Assembly (NCBI RefSeq): GCF_001625305.1
Contig: NW_017802380.1
Location: 2,695,469-2,759,468 of the forward strand
Reading direction: 5' to 3'
Source: Branchiostoma belcheri
Taxonomy: Eukaryota; Chordata; Leptocardii; Amphioxiformes; Branchiostomatidae
Length of the DNA stretch: 64,000 bases
Shown here: piece by piece, positions 62,701-64,000 of the stretch
Layout of the letters: each line of letters starts with the position of its first letter
How positions within the stretch are numbered: the stretch's first letter is position 1
Translations under genes and position numbers: made by a program
Notes under the pieces: generated by a model
The model's database searches: none
What the model saw: only the letters and a program-made list of their open reading frames with translations
What the model was told of the DNA's origin: nothing

Positions 62701-63379
62701 ACTTAGCTATGGACCATAGACTGTTTGTCTGGAGGGAGTCATTACTGACTGGGGTGCCATTTGACAAGCTGTGGTGTTATGTCGGTCATAAAGCTTGGAT
62801 GTGCAAGGGATGCATTTTTTTTCAAACCTTTGGCAGGCTGAATTTACATGTAATTCACACCACTGGCAGAGAGGGAGAGGGGGACTCTGAAAAGATTATT
62901 GCTATTCACTTTATGAAGATCACAGTGAAAGAAAAATGGACACATTCTCATTACTAAATGGTCTTGGTGGTGTCATGTACAGAAAAAAGAAAGTTGGCAA
63001 ATTATTTGTCCACGGTAATAATAAGTTCACGGTTCAAGTGGTCACGAAAACTGCAACATAAAAGTGCCACTAAAGATGTCAACTGAAGAAAACTATTATA
63101 GATACAAGTATGGTAGTGCAAGTGGCCCATACTCCTTGCATGTTACCCATTTGATGATAAAGCAAAGATGATAGCAAATCAATTGGAAGGATGTGGCGAA
63201 TTAGCTTCAGTGCAGAAACCATGTCAACTGTGACAAGCTTGCGTGAATATAGTGTAACATTTATTTGTACTTTGCTACTTCAGGAAATCGTGGAGCGTGG
63301 ATGTGTGTTCTGGACGCTGATTTGGAACATCCGTTTCCCCCATACTGGCTGTTCACGCAAGTGCAACCAGACTGTCATG
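5700..63379 (+). CDS. STAB2-like: Stabilin-like scavenger receptor gene, 17 exons, partial at both ends
   Basis: Exons at 5700-5785, 12177-12246, 13836-13931, 20920-21045, 27963-28159, 45576-45709, 46568-46628, 49511-49669, 49934-50080, 52454-52597, 53078-53140, 54269-54385, 56392-56445, 58086-58166, 59829-59984, 60601-60663 and 63284-63379 join into 617 codons without a stop. Residues 1-257 form an EGF-like cluster, 258-405 a first FAS1 domain, 408-556 a second, and 557-617 a Cys-rich linker. This order, the CPGG...NPCSGHG signature and the CYGNI-E run before FAS1 are diagnostic of stabilins, large type I membrane receptors that endocytose hyaluronan, modified lipoproteins and other polyanions in vertebrates. 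Sequons (NGT, NYS, NST, NCT, NTT, NQT) fit an extracellular protein. Signal peptide, Link domain, membrane segment and tail lie outside the window. From memory the closest vertebrate match is the first FAS1 pair, but stabilins repeat this cassette, so placement is tentative. Orthology to STAB1 or STAB2 individually cannot be decided. Confidence 0.92.
6470..6865. repeat. Tandem array, about 90-99-bp unit, four copies
   Basis: The run cagcaaagaagtatttta recurs in diverged form at 6478, 6567, 6658 and 6757 (spacings 89, 91 and 99). Each copy is followed by an atgaatcata-like string and gggagtggcaaa. The last copy is the most diverged. Confidence 0.85.
10551..10590. repeat. 20-bp perfect tandem duplication
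   Basis: The unit atataggataccagaaagaa occurs twice in direct succession (10551-10570 and 10571-10590). Confidence 0.95.
10590..10810 (+). mobile_element. Probable non-LTR retrotransposon 3' fragment with (GAA)n tail
   Basis: A GC-rich block (caccgccaccctgctctcgg ... gccctcaaacgattgaggtt) ends in an (aag/gaa) microsatellite at about 10786-10807. A GC-rich block ending in a simple repeat is typical of the 3' ends of CR1/L2-like LINEs or of SINEs built from them. No intact reverse transcriptase is present. Confidence 0.5.
12177..12246 (+). CDS. STAB2-like: Exon B: end of EGF repeat 1, start of repeat 2
   Basis: Acceptor ttttattttccag, donor gtaaga. Reads [11 protein letters not shown] then [12 protein letters not shown], phase 0 in and phase 1 out. 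GF.G..CE.C closes the first EGF-like repeat, and LYGPEC opens the laminin-like EGF that follows in stabilins. It joins exon A as CTCE-GGFGG without gap or frame break. Confidence 0.9.
13329..13500. repeat. 86-bp tandem duplication
   Basis: The string tgtcagatactattggaaag at 13329 recurs at 13415 as tgtcagatattattggaaag. Both copies continue into gatac/gacac..., (gt)tatgtgata and aaagaagaga. Confidence 0.85.
13595..13762. mobile_element. Small inverted-repeat element (MITE-like), 168 bp
   Basis: A perfect 21-bp terminal inverted repeat: tagtgtttctcacctgcttac at 13595-13615 and its reverse complement at 13742-13762. The interior contains catttcgatgcctgtctggc followed by atcttcctcatcag. No coding capacity and no clear target-site duplication. 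Confidence 0.8.
13836..13931 (+). CDS. STAB2-like: Exon C: EGF-like repeat 2
   Basis: Acceptor tctggtttcag, donor gtgagt, phase 1 at both ends (a symmetrical 1-1 exon). Reads (E)[18 protein letters not shown], then [13 protein letters not shown]. The Cys spacing and the CVHG.C...G..GDG.C.C pattern match the second EGF of the stabilin cluster. A 168-bp inverted-repeat element ends 73 bp upstream. Confidence 0.93.
14054..14215. repeat. Degenerate TTAGACT low-complexity tract
   Basis: About 160 bp dominated by variants of gactta, tagact and cagact (agttagactt, gacttaagct, cagactcaag, tttagactta, cttagactca). Looks like a decayed short minisatellite. Confidence 0.7.
19540..20345. repeat. Satellite-like tandem array, about 168-bp unit, about five copies
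   Basis: The anchor caggatcaaatta occurs at 19714, 19881, 20051 and 20221 (spacings 167, 170, 170), with a diverged earlier copy near 19556. Units share tctctttaatatgatgagcc and ggaaaagactagcatgtcaa. The three central units are nearly identical, which suggests recent amplification or homogenisation, while the edge units have decayed. Confidence 0.92.
20718..20744. repeat. Short hairpin
   Basis: The string gtggctcaa, a 9-bp spacer, then ttgagccac. A perfect 9-bp stem. Function unknown. Confidence 0.6.
20920..21045 (+). CDS. STAB2-like: Exon D: EGF-like repeat 3
   Basis: Acceptor gtcattccag, donor gtaagt, phase 1-1. Reads (P)[18 protein letters not shown], then [22 protein letters not shown]. 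Six cysteines in EGF spacing, with GY.GDG between Cys5 and Cys6. The exon is visibly more GC- and CpG-rich than its AT-rich surroundings. A tandem array of about 190-bp units begins roughly 90 bp after the donor. Confidence 0.93.
21130..22320. repeat. Tandem array, about 190-bp unit, about six diverged copies
   Basis: The anchor catgactcttacatgattag starts at 21134 and recurs in variants at 21328, 21520, 21707 and near 21967 (spacings 194, 192, 187, then about 260). Units share cttggccacaa, tatgctgactagacaggga and caaagatctat. Copies decay with distance from exon D. Confidence 0.9.
22597..22631. repeat. Short tandem repeat ccattctagccaa
   Basis: Two and a half copies of a 14-bp unit (accattctagccaa), the last ending in accattctatcc. 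Confidence 0.85.
23319..23385 (-). mobile_element. SINE-like core fragment
   Basis: On the minus strand it reads ...CTTGTGCCCTTGGGAAAGGC then ACTTTACATGACTTTCCTCA. The CCTTGGGAAAGGCACTT block followed by GACTTTCCTCACT is, from memory, a recurrent non-coding repeat module of marine invertebrate SINEs. No tRNA head was found next to it. Confidence 0.55.
23653..24086. mobile_element. Imperfect inverted-repeat DNA element, about 430 bp
   Basis: The left end has ccatcctattctag (about 23670-23683) and gatagcctggcac (about 23697-23709). The right end has ggtgccaggctatcctgta (about 24011) and ctagaataggatgg (about 24058-24071), their reverse complements, with a gap of about 27 bp in the left arm. 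The interior carries ggatggcacctag..ggct near 23931, which relates it to the ggatggcacccaggct elements at 45281-45525. No coding capacity. Confidence 0.7.
27722..27890 (+). pseudogene. Two decayed partial copies of the start of exon E
   Basis: At 27722 cgattgacctcggtttgaag followed by gcagtgtgtgcccc matches the start of exon E but has lost the first Cys codon (TGT to GGT) and the AG acceptor, and soon hits a stop. At 27824 cgattgacccatgtttgaag followed by gcagtgcccctcag keeps the acceptor (cttccgtccacag) but has a 4-bp deletion that shifts the frame. Its last part (aactggccctaaccaatag) matches acaggccctaaccagcac in the exon. The intron upstream of each copy is also homologous, giving tandem units of 102 and 139 bp. 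Confidence 0.88.
27963..28159 (+). CDS. STAB2-like: Exon E: EGF-like repeat 4 and start of repeat 5
   Basis: Acceptor gcttccatccacag, donor gtgagg, phase 1 in and phase 0 out. Reads (P)[19 protein letters not shown], then [21 protein letters not shown], then [20 protein letters not shown], then DAPGK. It is the longest exon in the window and carries a full EGF plus the N-terminal half of the next. NYS and NST are potential N-glycosylation sites. Two decayed partial copies of the start of this exon lie 139 and 241 bp upstream. Confidence 0.95.
34162..34583. mobile_element. hAT-like non-autonomous DNA transposon (MITE)
   Basis: Perfect 14-bp terminal inverted repeats, tagagctgtgtacc at 34162-34175 and ggtacacagctcta at 34570-34583, are flanked by identical 8-bp direct repeats gtcaagat (34154-34161 and 34584-34591). 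An 8-bp target duplication with short TA(G)-starting ends is characteristic of the hAT superfamily. The 422-bp body has no coding capacity. It has subterminal arrays of GTACC/GGTAC motifs (gtaccggtac, gtacctgtacctgtacctgt), which in hAT elements often serve as transposase binding sites. Confidence 0.9.
44678..45040. repeat. 183-bp tandem duplication
   Basis: The segment starting catcagataacagaaagatg at 44678 recurs at 44861. Both copies include gtggttttgtaacttttcctt, gaatagaaag, ttgttattc and agatcttggtat. Confidence 0.9.
45281..45575 (+). repeat. Tandem intron unit with inverted repeats and a ghost of the exon F start
   Basis: Two units of about 148 bp. Each has gccatcctcc...tttc.gc.gac..ctaatgtc, then ggatgg(c)(t/a)cccaggctaaa, caaggtaccttttaaa, a pyrimidine stretch and an acceptor. 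In the first unit the acceptor (taccttacag, ending at 45427) is followed by gctcactgtaagtataagca, a copy of the exon F start. A stop follows at codon 20 of that copy. The gccatcct/aggatggc pairs form inverted repeats within each unit. Confidence 0.85.
45428..45460 (+). pseudogene. Ghost copy of the exon F 5' end
   Basis: Reads [11 protein letters not shown] where exon F reads [12 protein letters not shown] conserved EGF Cys has become Tyr (TGT to TAT), and the change creates a donor-like gtaagta at 45435. It lies 148 bp upstream of exon F. Confidence 0.85.
45576..45709 (+). CDS. STAB2-like: Exon F: end of EGF repeat 5 and start of repeat 6
   Basis: Acceptor tttcttccttccag, donor gtaagt, phase 0 in and phase 2 out. 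Reads [20 protein letters not shown], then [20 protein letters not shown], then PGQTE. It follows exon E across a 17.4-kb intron as [12 protein letters not shown], matching stabilins. NCT is a potential N-glycosylation site. A degenerate copy of the acceptor and first exon bases lies 148 bp upstream, and a LINE fragment follows the donor. Confidence 0.94.
45710..46567. other. Intron F-G (0.86 kb)
   Basis: Phase 2. Mostly a minus-strand LINE fragment (about 45755-46010), followed by short tandem units (ctttgt.a.tatgaataaagt.ttt) at about 46309 and 46401. Confidence 0.85.
45755..46010 (-). mobile_element. LINE 3'-end fragment (reverse transcriptase C-terminus), minus orientation
   Basis: The minus-strand frame encodes [20 protein letters not shown] then [11 protein letters not shown]. 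The WRRT.E.E...........W pattern is typical of the C-terminus of CR1/L2/RTE-type LINE polyproteins. The 3' end (toward lower coordinates) runs into a short (ATACAG)n-type repeat at about 45748-45765, as expected for these elements. 5'-truncated and not functional. Confidence 0.7.
46568..46628 (+). CDS. STAB2-like: Exon G: end of EGF repeat 6, leading into FAS1-1
   Basis: Acceptor gttccttaag, donor gtaagg, phase 2 in and phase 0 out. Reads (E)[20 protein letters not shown]. The GY.GDG..CYGNI-E run joins the last EGF to the first FAS1 domain in stabilins, which fixes the order of the following exons. The acceptor is poor in pyrimidines. A damaged copy of the exon's 3' half with a donor-like gtaagg lies about 255 bp downstream. 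Confidence 0.92.
46629..49510. other. Intron G-H (2.9 kb)
   Basis: Phase 0. Its first 270 bp contain a deleted tandem copy of the exon G region (46778-46895). A tract at about 48280-48640 is richer in GC and CpG than its surroundings and free of obvious repeats. Otherwise nothing recognisable. Confidence 0.8.
46778..46895 (+). pseudogene. Damaged tandem copy of exon G 3' half and its donor
   Basis: The string gataccaactgctctaaaaa followed by catcttgggagtaaggcatc at 46852-46891 matches exon G and its donor (gatggtatcaactgctacgg then aaacatcttggaggtaagga). Upstream, ctttgtgactatgaataaag (46778) matches the intron segments at 46309 and 46401. About 120 bp, including the exon 5' half and the acceptor, is missing from the copy. 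Confidence 0.82.
49511..49669 (+). CDS. STAB2-like: Exon H: FAS1-1, N-terminal part with H1 motif
   Basis: Acceptor ttacacttccag, donor gtgagc, phase 0-0. Reads [20 protein letters not shown], then [20 protein letters not shown], then [27 protein letters not shown] is the conserved FAS1 H1 motif. The reading frame runs into the intron as far as a stop at 49700-49702, so the exon end rests on the donor and on the fit with exon I. Confidence 0.94.
49706..49933 (+). repeat. Tandem copies of the exon I 3' splice-site region
   Basis: In this 264-bp intron gatattccttgccatacacg followed by gttgttg (ghost junction at 49839/49840) copies the true gatatcccttgccataccag followed by gttgtcc (49933/49934). 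The offset is about 95 bp and the upstream ttactagaag/gtactagaag stretch is included. A further copy of exon bases, gatgtccaacttgtaagtga followed by cctt at 49706-49729, matches the first 24 exon bases at 20 positions. Confidence 0.78.
49934..50080 (+). CDS. STAB2-like: Exon I: FAS1-1, central part
   Basis: Acceptor cttgccataccag, donor gtaaca, phase 0-0. Reads [20 protein letters not shown], then [20 protein letters not shown], then [16 protein letters not shown] corresponds to the FAS1 core strand region (KLHI in vertebrate stabilin FAS1 domains). NTT is a potential N-glycosylation site. The donor is weak at +4 to +6, and reading through would add 27 codons before a TAA. Degenerate tandem copies of the 3' splice site lie in the short preceding intron. 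Confidence 0.92.
50081..52453. other. Intron I-J (2.4 kb)
   Basis: Phase 0. It starts with a fold-back repeat (50164-50303), followed at 50359-50372 by an exact 14-bp echo of its own donor sequence (gtaacaggagatac). The rest contains nothing I recognise. Confidence 0.85.
50164..50303. mobile_element. Fold-back element with 34-bp perfect hairpin
   Basis: Positions 50174-50207 and 50218-50251 are exact reverse complements (34 bp each) around a 10-base loop. The string acttccggacat flanks the structure on both sides (starting about 50164 and 50285). The right part ends in cctggatgtctaaccttcat, shared with 5658-5677, so this is a dispersed family. No coding capacity. Confidence 0.92.
52454..52597 (+). 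CDS. STAB2-like: Exon J: FAS1-1, C-terminal part with H2 motif
   Basis: Acceptor ttaacatttacag, donor gtaagt, phase 0-0. Reads [20 protein letters not shown], then [20 protein letters not shown], then [19 protein letters not shown] is the FAS1 H2 motif that closes the domain. The exon also holds the inter-domain linker. Confidence 0.95.
52598..53077. other. Intron J-K (0.48 kb)
   Basis: Phase 0. AT-rich, with no repeat or conserved element recognised. Confidence 0.9.
53078..53140 (+). CDS. STAB2-like: Exon K: FAS1-2, N-terminal helix
   Basis: Acceptor ccttcctctccag, donor gtagga, phase 0-0. A 21-codon exon reading [20 protein letters not shown] then K. It aligns with the start of a FAS1 fold (helix with Y..M..LL) and joins exon L as [11 protein letters not shown]. 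It is short, so support comes from the splice sites, the phase and its place between J and L. Confidence 0.85.
53521..53731. repeat. Direct repeat pair, 163-bp offset
   Basis: The run aatgatagggatttt.. then cgattgctaaaaggtccatt (from 53521) and aatggtagggatttcg then gatcgtttaaaaggtccatt (from 53684) are copies with several substitutions. Confidence 0.75.
54119..54268 (+). promoter_or_regulatory. Duplicated 3' splice site: candidate alternative acceptor of exon L
   Basis: Positions 54119-54176 (ggaatctttgtaccag, then cttgtactaggaatgacaga) duplicate 54239-54293 (gaaatctttgcaccag, then cttgtaggaatggcagagat) at 120-bp offset. The copy retains AG at 54147-54148. From 54149 to 54268 there are exactly 40 codons without a stop, in frame with exon L. 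The copy encodes LVLGMTDMF against LVGMAEML in the exon, the extra residue coming from a frame-keeping 3-bp insertion. Both acceptors have equally weak pyrimidine tracts. Use of the upstream site is unproven. Confidence 0.7.
54269..54385 (+). CDS. STAB2-like: Exon L: FAS1-2, H1 motif
   Basis: Acceptor gaaatctttgcaccag, donor gtgaga, phase 0-0. Reads [20 protein letters not shown], then [29 protein letters not shown] is the FAS1 H1 motif, and GTLDYL matches the vertebrate second FAS1 domain. The start is ambiguous: a duplicated acceptor 120 nt upstream (exon from 54149) keeps the frame open and would add 40 residues. I chose 54269 because it gives the canonical FAS1 length. Confidence 0.92.
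54386..56391. other. Intron L-M (2.0 kb)
   Basis: Phase 0. Largely occupied by a tandem array (about 54765-55790). Nothing recognisable in the flanks. Confidence 0.85.
54765..55790. repeat. Tandem array, about 165-200-bp unit, about six copies
   Basis: The anchor gtaagattttctgtctg recurs near 54862, 55033, 55238, 55402, 55569 and 55738. Units share ttgaaaacctcagaggacat, tattacaaaggtctgc and gttctgaaattgggatcca. Copies are moderately diverged, with the central ones most alike. Confidence 0.9.
56392..56445 (+). CDS. STAB2-like: Exon M: FAS1-2, core strand
   Basis: Acceptor tcatcttcacacag, donor gtaagt, phase 0-0. An 18-codon exon reading [25 protein letters not shown] is the second domain's counterpart of KLHI in exon I and of the vertebrate RYHIV segment. 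It is very short but has strong consensus splice sites. Confidence 0.87.
56446..58085. other. Intron M-N (1.6 kb)
   Basis: Phase 0. It holds one MITE-like element (57904-58035) immediately before exon N. The remainder is AT-rich and unremarkable. Confidence 0.85.
57904..58035. mobile_element. Inverted-repeat MITE-like element, 132 bp
   Basis: The 27-bp termini 57904-57930 (gtttaaaggtaaaactttcg...) and 58009-58035 are reverse complements at 25 of 27 positions. A nested inner pair, accagtcactctg and cagagtgattggt, means the whole element can fold. No coding capacity. It ends 50 bp before exon N. Confidence 0.88.
58086..58166 (+). CDS. STAB2-like: Exon N: FAS1-2, central part
   Basis: Acceptor ttatctttcccggcag, donor gtgagt, phase 0-0. 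Reads [20 protein letters not shown] then TVSVTAQ. It matches the vertebrate stretch between the HI segment and the H2 motif (IEV..LI..P....M). A 132-bp inverted-repeat element ends 50 bp before the exon, so the branch point may lie in or beside it. Confidence 0.88.
59400..59550. repeat. AT-rich minisatellite, about 40-55-bp unit
   Basis: Units of tagacaataag(a/g)atatata followed by tagactgtata.tag.tat recur about three to four times. A further diverged unit lies at about 59693-59735. Confidence 0.85.
59553..59828 (+). repeat. Duplicated intron end and ghost of the exon O start
   Basis: The segment attcatattg...tcttgtcttctgtatatag followed by aaatgtagttacataacaaa (59553-59632) recurs at 59731-59808. 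In the first copy ttttatctttgtgtttcat is followed by ggtgcaataaagcagca (59664-59680), matching gtgtattttag followed by ggtgcgataaagctgga at exon O. The ghost has lost the AG acceptor (now AT). Confidence 0.8.
59829..59984 (+). CDS. STAB2-like: Exon O: FAS1-2, H2 motif, start of Cys-rich linker
   Basis: Acceptor tttgtgtattttag, donor gtgagt, phase 0-0. Reads [20 protein letters not shown], then [20 protein letters not shown], then [25 protein letters not shown] is the FAS1 H2 motif, and HRCD begins the Cys-rich linker. The exon is strongly CpG-rich against a very AT-rich intron. An upstream copy of its first bases sits at about 59664. Confidence 0.95.
59985..60600. other. Intron O-P (0.6 kb), with tandem duplication including a donor echo
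   Basis: Phase 0. The start of the intron (gtaagaagacgacttgtc, from about 59989) recurs at about 60258 as attaagaagactacttgtc. A second pair is aaactaagcctgctaatgga (60184) and aaactaagcccactgataca (60353). Confidence 0.75.
60601..60663 (+). CDS. STAB2-like: Exon P: Cys-rich linker after FAS1-2
   Basis: Acceptor catgtctcttccccacag, donor gtgagt, phase 0-0. Reads [20 protein letters not shown] then L. The pattern G.C..CS.....CP..(A/S)EP is the stabilin linker between FAS1-2 and the next EGF cluster. Confidence 0.9.
60664..63283. other. Intron P-Q (2.6 kb)
   Basis: Phase 0. It contains two overlapping TACATGTA sites (62245-62258). No exon, repeat array or transposon that I can recognise. Confidence 0.8.
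63284..63379 (+). CDS. STAB2-like: Exon Q: Cys-rich linker ahead of the next EGF cluster
   Basis: Acceptor ttgctacttcag, donor gtaggt, phase 0-0. Reads [20 protein letters not shown] then [14 protein letters not shown]..(K/R).CN.TV is the stabilin motif that precedes CCPGF and CPGG, expected in the next exon beyond the window. NQT is a sequon. The segment [12 protein letters not shown] is unusually hydrophobic compared with the vertebrate counterpart as I recall it. The protein continues past 64000. Confidence 0.88.
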
Positions 63380-64000
63380 GTAGGTGATAGTCCTCTGGGA
63401 CAACACAAACTTTACTGACTTGTTTATTGCAATGTTAAGCCATTTTCCATTGTAATGATTTCTGGAGATTTTCATTTGCAAGGGCCATAAATGCAGTTGT
63501 AAAATATGATATTAACTGTAAATTGTTTATTGTGATTTTAAGCCATTTGCCCTAAGGCACTGCTTTCAAAATTTTCATTTTCTGGCATCATAAAATTAAT
63601 GTACAATATAGTAAAAACGTGATATTCAATGACCCAAAACTTGAGGCAATCAGTAACTGATGAAAAGGACAAGGCTTCTATCCCTACATAAGACTTACAT
63701 GTGACTTGCTATAGGTGCACGTTTTTCCTACTATTGCATGCGAAACAAGTTTTGTACAAAATATTCTGCCCTAGCCAGTTGCTGTAATGCTTAAGCAGTC
63801 TAACTTTGCAAGAGCTGGACCATTAATATAAAAAGTTGACCCATTACAGCAGTTTGGTGCCCTCAGTCAGGCTGCGCCTTGTAAACCCTGTTATAAGCCC
63901 TGTAATGTGCGGGCTGTAATAAAGGTGTTAACGCACCAAAAAGTCTGTATTACTAATGTATAATCCTTCATCTGTTGTCACCCAAAGGTTTATACATGCA
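63380..64000. other. Start of the intron downstream of exon Q
   Basis: AT-rich. It includes a weak duplication of aatgttaagccattttcc (63432) as gattttaagccatttgcc (63534). The next exon, expected to encode a CCPGF...CPGG segment, is not reached. Confidence 0.8.

Overview
The window is eukaryotic (metazoan) genomic DNA: about 64 kb of AT-rich, repeat-dense intron sequence carrying 17 short exons on the + strand. Joined, the exons give one open reading frame of about 617 codons with no internal stop, every intron is GT-AG, and the phases match at all 16 junctions. The protein is an internal piece of a stabilin-type scavenger receptor (STAB1/STAB2 family). It contains one EGF-like cluster beginning with the family's CPGG...NPC...GHG signature, two consecutive fasciclin (FAS1) domains, and the Cys-rich linker that leads into the next EGF cluster. 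The gene is open at both ends: the first exon seen starts inside a codon, and the last ends on a splice donor.

The host is most likely a cephalochordate (amphioxus, Branchiostoma). This rests on a stabilin that resembles the vertebrate proteins, on several short dispersed repeats that I associate from memory with amphioxus, and on a strong excess of the palindrome TACATGTA. It is an inference, and another marine deuterostome is possible.

Layout: 1-5699 is intron with a tRNA-derived SINE. Between 5700 and 46628 seven exons (A-G) encode the EGF cluster, separated by introns of up to 17.4 kb. From 49511 to 59984 eight exons (H-O) encode the two FAS1 domains. At 60601-63379 two exons (P, Q) encode the Cys-rich linker. 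Only about 1.85 kb of the window is coding. I see no second gene, RNA gene or CRISPR array. The introns hold non-autonomous DNA transposons (a hAT-like element with an 8-bp target duplication, a 34-bp perfect hairpin, several inverted-repeat elements), LINE and SINE pieces, and tandem arrays with units of about 85-195 bp.

The most striking observation is that exon-intron junctions of this gene are repeatedly found in damaged tandem copies. Exons E, F, I, L and O each have one or more degenerate copies of their 3' splice site plus exon start lying upstream. Exon G has a copy of its end and donor downstream, and the donors of I and O have echoes downstream. For exon L the copy is 120 nt upstream, keeps an AG acceptor, and is open and in frame, so it could act as an alternative 3' splice site adding 40 residues to the second FAS1 domain.
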